The notes: a model not told the origin generated them from the sequence alone. Positions 18,443 to 27,632 are shown, counted from the first letter of the stretch. The stretch: 64,000 nt of DNA from Beijerinckia indica subsp. indica ATCC 9039 (GCF_000019845.1 NC_010581.1:2485501-2549500); one strand, 5' to 3'. Numbers and translations are program-made.

Positions 18443-19551
18443 TCCGATGCCCATGCGACAAGACCCATGATCGCTATGCCGAAGATAACCAGGATCGCAT
18501 CGGTTGCAACTCGCCCACCGAAAACAAAACGAAAAATCTGACCACCCAGGCTTAGCAACGAGCCCATGCAAAAAACATTCAGGGAATTGCGTCCGAGAAG
18601 GGCCAGAAAACGGCAAAGCCCCGGCAGAGCGCCAAAGATCATTGGAAACAGTCCTCCAACCAGAGCCACGAGCGCAAGGCTGTGCAGGAGCGGCACTGGC
18701 GAAAGAAAGGTCTTGTCGAACATGAAAAAGAGCTTTGGCTCGGGCACGGCGATCGGATCGGGCGCATAGTCGATCAAAGCCACGGGAATGCCGATGAGAA
18801 CGATCGGTACCGCGAGGAGACGCAACAGACGGCGATGCCGCCGCGCCCAGGCGCCGACCCCGTCCTGCCCGGCAAGGAGGAAACCCAGCACATACAGCAA
18901 TTGCCAAGCGAAAGGATTGAAGAACCATGTGCCTTCATCGGGCCAGGTCGGCACATTCAGGCCCCAGATCAGAACCACGAGATAAATACTCACCGACAGC
19001 GGCAACACCAGGCGCGGCTGTATGCGGTGCAGAAGGACAATGCCGGGCGCCAAAAAGGTCAGGACGACATAGAGCGGTAGAATATTGAAATATCCAAGCT
19101 GATAGGTGAGCAGCACCAGTCCGACATGCGCTCGGATTGGATCGAGAAAAACTGCCGAGGCATTATGCCAGTCGAGGAGAAAAGGCGCATCGAGCAAGAT
19201 CGAGCAACCGGCCAGCATGGCAATAGCGAGTTCGGTCAGGACGGTCTGTGCGGCATAGATGGACAGGCCCCGGCTGCCCAGACGCATGACAAGGAGAAAG
19301 GGCGATAAGCTGCCCGCTGAACCTTGGACCAACAGCCGCATCGCCCAACCTGCGAGAAATACGAAGAGCTCGGCGGAATCGGACAGGGAAATATTGCGGA
19401 AGGTGAACCGTTCAAAGGTCAGGCCGGGAATATGATTGATGAAAATAGTCACGAGCGCGAAACCGCGCCAGAAATCGATCTCATTGGCGGCGCGCATCGA
19501 TCCTCCAGCCGTCCTTCGCGCTTTCACCACTCCGCGGCGGGAAAGGTTCAC
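18355..19551 (-). CDS. OpgC-family membrane acyltransferase
   Basis: A polytopic inner-membrane protein of about 398 residues with roughly ten hydrophobic helices. The N-terminal EIDFWRGFALVTIFINHIPG and SDSAELFVFLAGWAM segments are typical of the OpgC family, which transfers succinyl groups onto osmoregulated periplasmic or cyclic glucans. A later start at 19497 (MRAANEIDFWRG) would remove a basic, non-conserved 18-residue N-terminus and may be the true one. Its stop overlaps a possible start of the SGNH hydrolase, so the two are likely translationally coupled. Confidence 0.85.
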   Translation of the reverse strand: MNLSRRGVVKARRTAGGSMRAANEIDFWRGFALVTIFINHIPGLTFERFTFRNISLSDSAELFVFLAGWAMRLLVQGSAGSLSPFLLVMRLGSRGLSIYAAQTVLTELAIAMLAGCSILLDAPFLLDWHNASAVFLDPIRAHVGLVLLTYQLGYFNILPLYVVLTFLAPGIVLLHRIQPRLVLPLSVSIYLVVLIWGLNVPTWPDEGTWFFNPFAWQLLYVLGFLLAGQDGVGAWARRHRRLLRLLAVPIVLIGIPVALIDYAPDPIAVPEPKLFFMFDKTFLSPVPLLHSLALVALVGGLFPMIFGALPGLCRFLALLGRNSLNVFCMGSLLSLGGQIFRFVFGGRVATDAILVIFGIAIMGLVAWASEWRNRLQARSSGVSDGSADQPRSISALPG

Positions 19552-19637
19552 TCGGAACCGGGCCTCATGCCAGAGGAGGTTTTCGACTTTATATAATATC
19601 AGCGCCCGCTTTGTAGCCGATGATATTATGTTAGCAC

Positions 19638-21206
19638 TTATAAAGTCATTTCATCCTCGCGACTCGGCTCCATCAAGTCACGCAGCACCGTAGGCAACAT
19701 TTCGGGCAAATCCTCGGCGATGAGACCGGGTCCGAAACGGGTGGCACTCACGCCATGCAACCAGACGGCTGCGGAAGCCGCCTCGAAGGCCGGCATGCCC
19801 TGCGCGAGCAGACCGCCGATCATCCCGGAAAGCACATCGCCGGAGCCCGCCGTCGCGAGCCACGGTGGCGCGTTATCAGCAATCGTCGCGCGCCCGTGCG
19901 GCTCGGCGACAACAGTATCCGGCCCCTTCAACAGGATCACACACCCCATGGCCTGCGCCGCCGCCCGCGCACGATCAGGCTTCGAGCGCCCGGCGAAATC
20001 ACCCCGATCGGCGAAAAGATTGCCGAACTCGCCCTCATGCGGCGTCAGAACGACCGGCGCCCCGGAAGCCGCAATCGCTTTGGCAAGCCGCTGCCTTTCC
20101 TGAGCGAAACTGGTCAAGGCATCAGCGTCAAGAACGAAGGCCCGTGGCGATCCCGCATGCGTTCCGGCAGCCGGGCCACTGGCTTGCAGGATCGTTTCGA
20201 CCAATAGGCGGCTCTCCTCACCGACCCCCAATCCGGGGCCGATCACCACCACATTCTTGCGATGATCCTCGAGCAGCTTGCGCAGATCAGCCGGACTGTC
20301 GCAGACACGCGTCATGATCGCGGTCAGCGCGGACGCATGGACCAATAAGGCCTCGCTGGAGGTCGCGACCGTAACCAGACCCGCTCCTGCACGCAAGGCT
20401 CCGCGCGCTGCGAGCCGCGCAGCGCCGGTCTGTGCTACCGGGCCGGAAACGACGACCGCATGACCTCGTGAATATTTATGGCCCTCGATGCGCGGCACCG
20501 GAAAATCCCGCTCCCAGGCGGCTGGCCGGTTCAAGAAGGTCTGGGGCTTGATTTCAGCCAGAACGGATTCGGCAATGCCGATGCCGACGACAACGGTTTC
20601 ACCACAATGTATGCGTCCCGGCAAAAGAACATGTCCGGGCTTACGACGAAAAAATGTGACCGAGCGTCGCGCCTTGATCGCGACACCCAGGATCTGGCCA
20701 CTTGTCCCATTGATGCCCGAGGGAAGATCGACGGCAAGGACCGGTTTGCCGGTTTTTTCACTCCATTCATTGACACGCAACACGAGATCCCGCGCGGCTC
20801 CCTCGAGCGGCCTCGAAAGGCCAGCACCGAACAAAGCATCAATGACGAGATCCGCGTGCTCCAGATTGATTTCATGTGCCGCAGTAATCGGCCCGTTCCA
20901 CGCACGCGCGGCACTATCGGCATCACCATGCAGGGCATCGCGCGCGGCCAAGAGACCAAGCCGGACATCGAAACCATGCACGGACAAAAGGCGAGCGGCG
21001 ACGAAACCGTCGCCGCCATTATTACCCGGCCCGCACAATACGACGATACAGCCTTCATCGGGCAACAGACGCAGAGCCTCGCGCGCCACGCCAGCGCCCG
21101 CCTGCTCCATCAGGAAAGATCCGGGCACGCCGGAGTTGATCGTCAATCTGTCGGCCTCGGCCGTTTCCGCATTGCTGAGAAGTTCGAGGGGGAGCGCTTG
21201 GGACAT
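19638..21206 (-). CDS. nnrDE (nnr): Bifunctional NAD(P)H-hydrate epimerase and ADP-dependent dehydratase
   Basis: Repairs damaged NAD(P)H hydrates: the N-terminal YjeF_N domain epimerises R- to S-NAD(P)HX and the C-terminal carbohydrate-kinase-like domain dehydrates the S form using ADP. The 522-residue length fits the fusion. The N-half contains LCGPGNNGGDGFVAARLL and AVDLPSGINGTSG; the C-half contains HKYSRGHAVVVSG, LTPHEGEFGNLF, LLKGPDTVVA and the nucleotide site TAGSGDVLSGMIGGLLAQG. The start at 21206 gives the usual N-terminus. It lies 86 bp upstream of opgC on the same strand. Confidence 0.95.
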   Translation of the reverse strand: MSQALPLELLSNAETAEADRLTINSGVPGSFLMEQAGAGVAREALRLLPDEGCIVVLCGPGNNGGDGFVAARLLSVHGFDVRLGLLAARDALHGDADSAARAWNGPITAAHEINLEHADLVIDALFGAGLSRPLEGAARDLVLRVNEWSEKTGKPVLAVDLPSGINGTSGQILGVAIKARRSVTFFRRKPGHVLLPGRIHCGETVVVGIGIAESVLAEIKPQTFLNRPAAWERDFPVPRIEGHKYSRGHAVVVSGPVAQTGAARLAARGALRAGAGLVTVATSSEALLVHASALTAIMTRVCDSPADLRKLLEDHRKNVVVIGPGLGVGEESRLLVETILQASGPAAGTHAGSPRAFVLDADALTSFAQERQRLAKAIAASGAPVVLTPHEGEFGNLFADRGDFAGRSKPDRARAAAQAMGCVILLKGPDTVVAEPHGRATIADNAPPWLATAGSGDVLSGMIGGLLAQGMPAFEAASAAVWLHGVSATRFGPGLIAEDLPEMLPTVLRDLMEPSREDEMTL

Positions 21207-21597
21207 GGGACGGGCCAGAAATAACGGGTGAGCTTTGCCTTATGACGCTCCCAATGGGATCAGGCATCATGCCGGCGATTGACGAAAACGAGGAAAGAGC
21301 TGATCCCTGATCCAGTGTGGATCAGGGAAAGGATGATGGCTGAAGGACCTGGGTCCTTTCATTGACGCTCGGAAGGGAGAGGAATATGAAGAACCCCTTG
21401 CCTTTCCTGGTTTGGGCATGATCCCGCCAAAGATTTACGATATCATGTCTCAAACTGTAGAAAATGCATCGGCCTTTTCCCCAAACAGCTTCTGCTTGTG
21501 GGTCTGGTGCCGCGGCAAGCACGCCGGATTCCTCCGGCCCTGCTTGCGTTTCGCATCGTGACTTTTGGGTTGAAGCCCTTTTCGTGAAACACTGTTC
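21207..21597. other. 391-bp divergent intergenic region with two hairpins
   Basis: It contains the promoters of nnr and hspQ. Two perfect inverted repeats are visible: TCCCTGATCCA-GTG-TGGATCAGGGA at 21304-21328, and AAGGACC-TG-GGTCCTT at about 21343-21358. They lie between divergent genes, so they are more likely repeat elements or regulatory sites than terminators. No gene is seen. Confidence 0.5.
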
Positions 21598-21927
21598 ATG
21601 AAATCACGCACCGCCAAATTCGGCATAGGCCAAGTGGTTCGGCATCGGAAATATCCCTTCCGTGGCGTTATTTACGATGTCGATCCGGTGTTTGCGAATA
21701 CGGAAGAATGGTGGCAGGCGATTCCCGAGGAAGTCCGTCCCAATAAGGACCAGCCATTTTATCATCTCTTCGCGGAAAATGCGGAGACCGAATATGTCGC
21801 CTATGTCTCGGAGCAAAATCTCCTGCTCGATACATCCGGCGATCCGCTGCGCCATCCGCAGGTCGAGGAGGTGTTCATCCGCTCTCCGGAAGGCGCCTAT
21901 CAGGTCAAGAGCGCCCGCCTGAACTGA
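21598..21927 (+). CDS. hspQ: Heat shock protein HspQ (YccV-like hemimethylated-DNA-binding fold)
   Basis: A 109-residue protein with the HspQ/YccV core: FGIGQVVRHRKYPFRGVIYDVDPVF, ENAETEYVAYVSEQNLL and HPQVEEVF. In enterobacteria HspQ is heat-induced and acts as a specificity factor for Lon, relevant because lon is in this window. YccV was also described as binding hemimethylated DNA. A TTGAAG-like element occurs about 30 bp upstream of the start, but I cannot define a convincing heat-shock promoter. Confidence 0.92.
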   Translation: MKSRTAKFGIGQVVRHRKYPFRGVIYDVDPVFANTEEWWQAIPEEVRPNKDQPFYHLFAENAETEYVAYVSEQNLLLDTSGDPLRHPQVEEVFIRSPEGAYQVKSARLN

Positions 21928-22021
21928 ACGCTCTGTGGCTGGGGTCCCGGCCGGAAGGTCCCTGTTTCCGGCCGCTTCATGTTTATGACTTCCGCTTTTG
22001 CGACAAAGCCTTTGAAGGTGC

Positions 22022-22777
22022 TTATTTTCCCGCCGGAGCCGGTGCAGCGGCTGGAGCTCCACCTGCGGGCGCGGGCTGCGCCGCTTCGAGCTTCTTGCGT
22101 TCCTCCTCGGCCCGCTTCTGCAATTCCGCCTGCAATTTCTTCTGCTGCTCTTCGAGCACTTTAGGATCGATCGGCGGACCGTCGAAAGCCTTGCCAAAAC
22201 CTGTCAAGGGCACAGCGAAGGTCACCTCATTATTGACCTGATTCTTGACGGCGACGTTGAAGACCGAGCCTTTTTTCATCTGGTCGATCGTCGTGCCTTT
22301 CACCCTGGCCTCGGCGAAACAGCCATTCGGGAAGCAGAGCTCAAAAGCGCCTTCAATGGTCGGATTTTTATCGACCGAGAAACGCAAGCCCGGGCGCAGC
22401 AGCAAACCGACCGGCATCAACAGGCGAACAACGCGTGTATCCTCACCCTTGATGTCATAGACTGCCAGAGCGAGGACCGGCGGCTGATCGGCCTGGGAAC
22501 CGAAATCCCTGGTCGTATAGCAGATTTCCTTACCGCTGGCCGGATCGTGACCGCAAACCTTGGTCCAATCATTTTGCGTGGCGATGAGATCGAGCCGTAT
22601 CGGGCCTTGCGGTTGTTGCGGGGCCTGCTGGCCTTGCGCGGGAGCCGGTACCGCCGGTTGCGGAGCTGGCGCGGCCGGCTTACGCGCCTGTGCCATGGCC
22701 GATTGCATGGTCAGGGCGTCGGCCAGGAGCCACCCGGCGGCGCACGCCAAAGCCATGCGCTTTAACGAATAAGGCAT
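22022..22777 (-). CDS. Invasion associated locus B (IalB) family protein
   Basis: A 251-residue secreted protein. The N-terminal signal peptide (MALACAAGWLLADALTMQSAMAQA) is followed by a Pro/Ala/Gln-rich linker, then the IalB core with WTKVCGHDPASGKEICYTTRDFG, LLMPVGLLLRPGLRFSVD and ELCFPNGCFAEARV, in which paired Cys residues probably form periplasmic disulfides. The end is a Glu/Lys-rich coiled coil of about 30 residues and an Ala/Pro-rich tail. Family members are common in Rhizobiales; the name comes from Bartonella and does not imply pathogenicity. Confidence 0.9.
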   Translation of the reverse strand: MPYSLKRMALACAAGWLLADALTMQSAMAQARKPAAPAPQPAVPAPAQGQQAPQQPQGPIRLDLIATQNDWTKVCGHDPASGKEICYTTRDFGSQADQPPVLALAVYDIKGEDTRVVRLLMPVGLLLRPGLRFSVDKNPTIEGAFELCFPNGCFAEARVKGTTIDQMKKGSVFNVAVKNQVNNEVTFAVPLTGFGKAFDGPPIDPKVLEEQQKKLQAELQKRAEEERKKLEAAQPAPAGGAPAAAPAPAGK

Positions 22778-23113
22778 CCAATTTCCTTTCAGTCAATCTG
22801 GCTGCGATATCGGGCTCTACGATATCAGACGCGTCAACCGCTCCACCCCCGCGGAGATCGGCGCCGGTCCAGTTCATCCCGCCGGGGCTGCGACGGCAAA
22901 ATGATCACGCCGCATGGGGTTAAGCACAGGAAAGGCGCTTGGCAAGCCCGAGAAGCCCGTGCTTGTGGAAATTTTCGCCAACGCTCGCAGGACGGAAACA
23001 CAAGCCAGCCTTTGAGCAGGAAAATCTGAAAAAATAGTGCCCGGACACAGGACCTGACAAAATTATCTCCTCTTTTCTGGCTTAGTGCCCAATGCTTAAT
23101 CTTTATCTTTCCT
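22778..23113. other. 336-bp intergenic region, no feature recognised
   Basis: Divergent promoter region between ialB and the solute-binding protein gene. I see no gene, strong hairpin or convincing promoter. Confidence 0.4.
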
Positions 23114-24982
23114 TTGTCTCCTTATCTTCGTCCCACATCCCCCGCTGCGCCGGTTTCCTCGATGCCTTGCTCCTGTTTCAAACCTGTTTTCCTCCTCCTC
23201 TTGCTTTGGCAGACATCCTTTGGATTCGCATCGCTTGGAAGGGCCGCAGAAGCCGCGCATGCGATCGCCATGCATGGCGAGCCGGCTCTCTCAGCGGATT
23301 TTCCCCATTTTCCCTACGCCAATCCCAATGCATCGCAGGGCGGCACTCTGCGTCTTGGTTTTCAAGGGACATTCGACAGTCTCAATCCATTCAATCTCAA
23401 AGCCGGTTCGACCGCCCAAGGTCTCAACGGCAATATTTTCGAACCCCTCATGACGCGCTCGCTCGACGAGCCTTTCACGCTCTACGGATTGATCGCCGAG
23501 TCGATCGAGACCGATGACTCACGCGAGTTCGTCATTTTTCATCTCAACCCCAAGGCGCATTTTTCCGACGGCACACCCATCACGGCAGACGATGTCCTCT
23601 TCAGTTTCAACCTGTTGAAAACCCATGGGCGGCCACAGCATCGCGTCTCCTATGGCATGGTGAAATCAGCCACTGCTCCCGATCCCCTGACTGTCCGCTA
23701 TGATCTCAATTCCGGGCAAGACCGGGAAATGCCCCTGATGCTCGCCTTGATGCCCGTTCTGCCCAAACATCTCGTCAATCCAGCGACCTTCGATGAAGCG
23801 ACGCTCAATCCGCCGACCGGATCGGGCCCCTATATCCTCACGGAAGTCAAACCGGGCGAGCGTCTCATCCTGCATCGAGATCCCCATTATTGGGCGGCCG
23901 ATCTGTCGACACGGCGCGGCCTGTTCAATTTCGAGACGATCACCATTGACTATTTTCGCGACGCCAACAGCCTGTTCGAAGCTTTCCGGGCGGGCCTCAT
24001 CGATTTCCGCGAGGAGACCAGCCCCGCACGCTGGATGAAGGCTTATGATTTTCCAGCTCTCACCGAGGGCCGGATCTTCAAGGAAGCTTTGCCCATCGGC
24101 GGCCCCAAGGGCATGGAGGGATTCGTCTTCAATCTGCGGCGCCCCCTCTTCACGGATATCAAGGTTCGCGAGGCGCTCGCCTCCCTCTTCGATTTCGAAT
24201 GGATCAACACCAATCTTTATGGTGGCCTGTACCGCCGCACACAGAGTTTCTTCGACGAATCGGAATTAGCCTCCACCGGCCGCCCGGCGAGCGAGGCCGA
24301 ACGGCGCCTGCTCGCGCCGTTTCCCGGCGCGGTGCGTGAGGATATTTTGGAAGGGCGCTGGCATCCACCGCAGACCGACGGCTCAGGGCAGGATCGCACC
24401 CAACCTCGCCATGCTCTCGGGCTCCTGCACGAGGCAGGTTATGATTTGAAGGACGGCCTCCTCTCCAAGGAGGGTAAGCCGCTCTCCTTCGAGATCATGG
24501 TCACGGATCGTAATCGAGAGAGGCTGGCGCTTGATTATGCCCGTTCGCTGACCCGGATCGGCGTCGATGCCCATGTCCGCCTGGTCGATGAAGTTCAGTA
24601 TCAGCGGCGGCGCCAAAAATTCGATTTCGACATGATGATCGGCAGTTGGATAGCCTCCGCCTCGCCCGGCAATGAGCAGCGGTCACGCTGGGGCTCGAAA
24701 AGCGCCGATCAGGAAGCCTCGTTCAATCTTGCCGGTGTCAAATCACCCGCCGTGGATGCGATGATCAATCATCTCCTCGCCGCACGAACGCATGACGATT
24801 TCGTCACAGCCGTACGGGCCTATGATCGTGTTCTGCTTTCAGGCTTTTACGTCGTGCCGCTGTTTCATTCGCCGACACAATGGATCGCCGGAACGACACG
24901 GCTCGGCCGGCCCGATGTCCTGCCCCGCTATGGCGCGCCGAGCGGCAGCGCGACCTTGGAAACCTGGTGGATGCGGCCGTAA
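23114..24982 (+). CDS. ABC transporter extracellular solute-binding protein, family 5 (YejA-like)
   Basis: Periplasmic binding protein of the peptide/nickel/opine class, about 600 residues once mature. A signal sequence with a poly-Leu core ends near FGFASLGRAAEA; a start at 23162 (MPCSCFKPVFLLLLLW) is also possible. Family 5 features include the opening GGTLRLGFQGTFDSLNPFN, the FHLNPKAHFSDGTPITADDVLFSF motif and the C-terminal solute pocket. It is most like YejA-type proteins, which bind microcin-like or murein peptides. No permease or ATPase gene is adjacent, so it is an orphan here. Confidence 0.9.
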   Translation: MSPYLRPTSPAAPVSSMPCSCFKPVFLLLLLWQTSFGFASLGRAAEAAHAIAMHGEPALSADFPHFPYANPNASQGGTLRLGFQGTFDSLNPFNLKAGSTAQGLNGNIFEPLMTRSLDEPFTLYGLIAESIETDDSREFVIFHLNPKAHFSDGTPITADDVLFSFNLLKTHGRPQHRVSYGMVKSATAPDPLTVRYDLNSGQDREMPLMLALMPVLPKHLVNPATFDEATLNPPTGSGPYILTEVKPGERLILHRDPHYWAADLSTRRGLFNFETITIDYFRDANSLFEAFRAGLIDFREETSPARWMKAYDFPALTEGRIFKEALPIGGPKGMEGFVFNLRRPLFTDIKVREALASLFDFEWINTNLYGGLYRRTQSFFDESELASTGRPASEAERRLLAPFPGAVREDILEGRWHPPQTDGSGQDRTQPRHALGLLHEAGYDLKDGLLSKEGKPLSFEIMVTDRNRERLALDYARSLTRIGVDAHVRLVDEVQYQRRRQKFDFDMMIGSWIASASPGNEQRSRWGSKSADQEASFNLAGVKSPAVDAMINHLLAARTHDDFVTAVRAYDRVLLSGFYVVPLFHSPTQWIAGTTRLGRPDVLPRYGAPSGSATLETWWMRP

Positions 24983-25124
24983 AACGGAACGTGCCCGGAC
25001 GCTTGCGACCAGAAACGCTCTTGGCCTGGTTCCTGCCTCTTCGCTCGAATGCCAAGCCATCGTATAATCAAGCCGTTCCGCTTTGGTGGCCCTTTCGTTT
25101 CCCTTCAGTGCATGAGCCTTTCCC

Positions 25125-25772
25125 GTGAGTGAAGAAGATCCCGGCCCCGTGCCGATCGACATTGTCGGAGATATCGTCTCCGTTCCCTGTTTCCTGGGGC
25201 TGCGGCTGGTCAATGCCGTGGTCAGTTCCGTGCCTGGGCTTGCCGTCGATATCCGATGGTATCCGTTCCAGATCGCACCCGATCTCCCGCCTGAGGGCAT
25301 GGACCGCGCGGCCTATCTCGCGCAAACCTATGGTGCCGATCAGGTCGAAGCCGTGTTGGCGCAAGAAGCCGAAAGCGCCCGCGAATTCGGCCTCGAACTT
25401 GCGCTTGACCGTATTACACATCAACCCAACACATTCCTTGCTCACCGGCTGATCCGCTTTGCCTATGGTTTCGGCGTTCAAACACAGATCGTCGAGCGCC
25501 TGTTTCAGGCCTTTTTCCTCCAAGGCCTCGATATCGGCGATCGTGCCGTACTCATCGCGCTCGCAGCGAAATCGCGCCTTGATCCAGCCGCCGTCGAAGC
25601 CTTTTTCGCACAAGGCGCAGATATCGAGCTCCTGGAAAAGGAAATGTCCGATATTCGTCACGCCGGCGTCAGCCAAGTGCCGCGTTTCACCTTTGCGGGC
25701 AAGGAGGACATTATCGGTCTGCAACCAGCCGATATATTCGCCGACGCCTTGTTCAATTCGATCGAAGGCTGA
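25125..25772 (+). CDS. DsbA-family (FrnE-like) thioredoxin-fold protein with a Ser-x-x-Cys active site
   Basis: A 215-residue cytoplasmic DsbA-superfamily protein with the FrnE/2-hydroxychromene-2-carboxylate isomerase layout: N-terminal strand IDIVGDIVSVPCFLG, a helical insertion, and a cis-Pro segment VSQVPRFTFAGKEDIIGLQP. The usual CPWC active site reads SVPC, so the first Cys is Ser19 and only Cys22 remains. That favours an isomerase or glutathione-transferase-kappa-like reaction over thiol oxidation. A GTG start is used; no in-frame ATG is suitably placed. A GC-rich hairpin without a T-run follows (about 25789-25825). Confidence 0.8.
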   Translation: MSEEDPGPVPIDIVGDIVSVPCFLGLRLVNAVVSSVPGLAVDIRWYPFQIAPDLPPEGMDRAAYLAQTYGADQVEAVLAQEAESAREFGLELALDRITHQPNTFLAHRLIRFAYGFGVQTQIVERLFQAFFLQGLDIGDRAVLIALAAKSRLDPAAVEAFFAQGADIELLEKEMSDIRHAGVSQVPRFTFAGKEDIIGLQPADIFADALFNSIEG

Positions 25773-25865
25773 ACACCGAATGGGTGACTGGCCGAGGGGC
25801 ATTCCCTCTTGGCCAATCATCGCGCAATGGCCGGCACCCTGCTCAACCGAGCCCCACCCTTTTCC

Positions 25866-26261
25866 ATGCCGAACCTCCAAGTCGAATCTCCAGCTCGAAG
25901 CACTGATCACAAGCTTGTGATCGATCTCGATGAGACGAAGGTTCACTTTTTCCGTACCCTTCGGTACGTATCTCAGCAACAATAGAATCAAGGTCGCGAC
26001 ACCGCGCGTCCGCAGCTCGACCACCTGCTCGCCGGAATACGACCCGAGGAAGCCGAGCAAACCCATGCTGCTGCAGTCCCCCAGCGGCAGCAGACACTCG
26101 CACGCAGTGATTACGCCTTCCTATAGGTGTTCGTGGACCCGCAAACCGCCTTTCAAGCCACGCAAGCGAAACGCACTCTGACTGCCGTGGTCATGGCGGC
26201 GATCACCTTCACATTATTGACGCTTGCCGCTTTCAGTGTCCGCCGCGTTCTCATCACTTGA
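25866..26261 (+). pseudogene. Possible decayed reading frame with two in-frame amber codons
   Basis: From the ATG at 25866 one frame runs to a TGA at 26259-26261, broken only by TAG at 25983-25985 and at 26124-26126. The first segment includes DHKLVIDLDETKVHFFRTLRYV and the last contains a predicted membrane helix (VVMAAITFTLLTLAAF) ending RRVLIT. It ends just before the PhaC-like gene. It could be a decayed small membrane-anchored protein, or chance; third-position composition is not strongly biased. The last segment could also be a separate 44-residue membrane peptide from a GTG at 26127. Confidence 0.3.
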
Positions 26262-26275
26262 ATTCCAGAGGTCCT

Positions 26276-27403
26276 ATGGAACAGACTCTTTCCGCTCCGC
26301 AGAAACCCGAATCCTATCTCGACCTGCCCTTCTTCTGGCCGTTCAAGAACGTGACCAACATGACCGAGGAAGGTCTCACCCTCCTCAAGAAGAATCTTGA
26401 GTTTTTGGCCGAGGAACAAAAGTTCAAACACGGCCTGGAGCCGCATCTTGCAACCCCGAATACGATCAAGCTTGATCTGCGCACCGTGCGCTTTCGCGAT
26501 TATTCGAAGCCTGACGCCACGGGCATACCCACGATCGTCGACGCTCCCTTCGCTGGTCATTCGGCCATGATTGCCGATTATCACAAAGGCCAGAGCTTGA
26601 TGGAAACCTTGGCCGCCAATGGCATCGACAATCTCTATCTGTTCGACTGGAAATCAGCGACGCTTGATATGAAGGATCTCGAGATCGATCAATATCTCGC
26701 CGAGATCAATGTCTGCGTCGACGATGTCGGCGGAAGGGTCAATCTCATTGGTCTATGCCAGGGCGGCTGGATGTCCGCCATGTATGCGGCGCGTTTTCCC
26801 CACAAGGTCGCAAGCCTGGTCCTCGCCGGCTCACCAATCGATACGGACGCCGGCAATGGGCCGATCAAGCAGATGGCGCACACCTATCCGCTTTCCTTCT
26901 ATCAGGAGCTGGTGCAAATGGGCGAGGGGCTCATGCGTGGTAAATTCATGCTGGCCGGCTGGAAGAACATGCATCCGGAAGCTCATTATTTCCAGAACTA
27001 TATCGATCTTTACGAACATATCGACGATCCGAATTACATCTCCAAGGAAGAAACCTTCGCGAGCTGGTACGAGCATCCGATCGACCTGCCCGGACGCTGG
27101 TATCTTCAAGCCATCACGCAGCTCTTCAAGGAAAATCGCTTCGCCAAAGGCACGTTTGTCGCGCTGGGCGAGACCCTGAACCTGAAAAACGTCACCTGCC
27201 CGGTCTATCTGCTCGCCGGTGAAACGGACGATATCACCACCAAGGAACAGGTGTTTGATGCCGACAAATATCTCGGCACACCGAAGGACCAGATTCAGAA
27301 ACAGCTCGTTCCAGGCGGCCATATCGGCCTGTTCATGGGAACGCATACATTGAAGCAAGCCTGGCCCGGCATTGCCGCCTGGATCCGGACGAATGGGAAG
27401 TAA
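26276..27403 (+). CDS. PhaC-like alpha/beta hydrolase (class III PHA synthase or depolymerase related)
   Basis: A 375-residue alpha/beta-hydrolase with a cysteine lipase box, GLCQGGW (Cys161), instead of GxSxG. The probable remaining triad residues are Asp in LAGETDDITT and His in VPGGHIGLF. Cys-box enzymes of this size include class III/IV PHA synthases (about 355 residues) and intracellular PHB depolymerases. A full-length class I-type phaC lies 5 kb downstream, so this is probably a second PHA-related enzyme, synthase or depolymerase. The ATG at 26276 has AGAGG upstream; an in-frame TTG at 26258 is less likely. A hairpin follows the gene. Confidence 0.8.
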   Translation: MEQTLSAPQKPESYLDLPFFWPFKNVTNMTEEGLTLLKKNLEFLAEEQKFKHGLEPHLATPNTIKLDLRTVRFRDYSKPDATGIPTIVDAPFAGHSAMIADYHKGQSLMETLAANGIDNLYLFDWKSATLDMKDLEIDQYLAEINVCVDDVGGRVNLIGLCQGGWMSAMYAARFPHKVASLVLAGSPIDTDAGNGPIKQMAHTYPLSFYQELVQMGEGLMRGKFMLAGWKNMHPEAHYFQNYIDLYEHIDDPNYISKEETFASWYEHPIDLPGRWYLQAITQLFKENRFAKGTFVALGETLNLKNVTCPVYLLAGETDDITTKEQVFDADKYLGTPKDQIQKQLVPGGHIGLFMGTHTLKQAWPGIAAWIRTNGK

Positions 27404-27476
27404 ATATCTCACCCAGTCGTGATAACAAAGCTACGGGTTCGGCTTGCCGGCTCGTTTCAGTCTTTACGAAAAGAGA

Positions 27477-27521
27477 CTGATACCAAGGGTCGCGGAGAGT
27501 GACCTTGGTTCCTGGTATCAG
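27477..27521. repeat. Long imperfect hairpin after the PhaC-like gene
   Basis: Perfect 9-bp outer arms CTGATACCA (27477-27485) and TGGTATCAG (27513-27521) enclose a further partial pairing (AAGGGTC / GACCTTGG). There is no T-run. It may be a transcript-end hairpin or a dispersed repeat. Confidence 0.6.
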
Positions 27522-27584
27522 CCAGTGTCTATGCTTGGATCTTTGGAAGAGGTGTAGCGCCTGCGCTCTATTTTTTTTGAAAAC

Positions 27585-27631
27585 GCATCAGATTGGACCC
27601 AAAAAGTGGGAGCCACTTTTGGGTCTGATGC
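27585..27631. repeat. Rhizobiales-type palindromic repeat next to mce
   Basis: An inverted repeat with outer arms GCATCAG/CTGATGC and inner arms GACCCAAAAAGTGG/CCACTTTTGGGTC, differing by a short insertion and one extra A. The core resembles the dispersed palindromes common in intergenic DNA of Rhizobiales. It abuts the stop of the minus-strand epimerase gene and could act as its terminator, since the minus-strand sequence continues with GTTTTC. Confidence 0.65.
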
Positions 27632-27632
27632 T

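Noticed and set aside
25068..26066. Minus-strand frame of 332 codons
   Set aside because: Most of it lies opposite the DsbA-like gene and the remainder has no recognisable domain or ribosome site.
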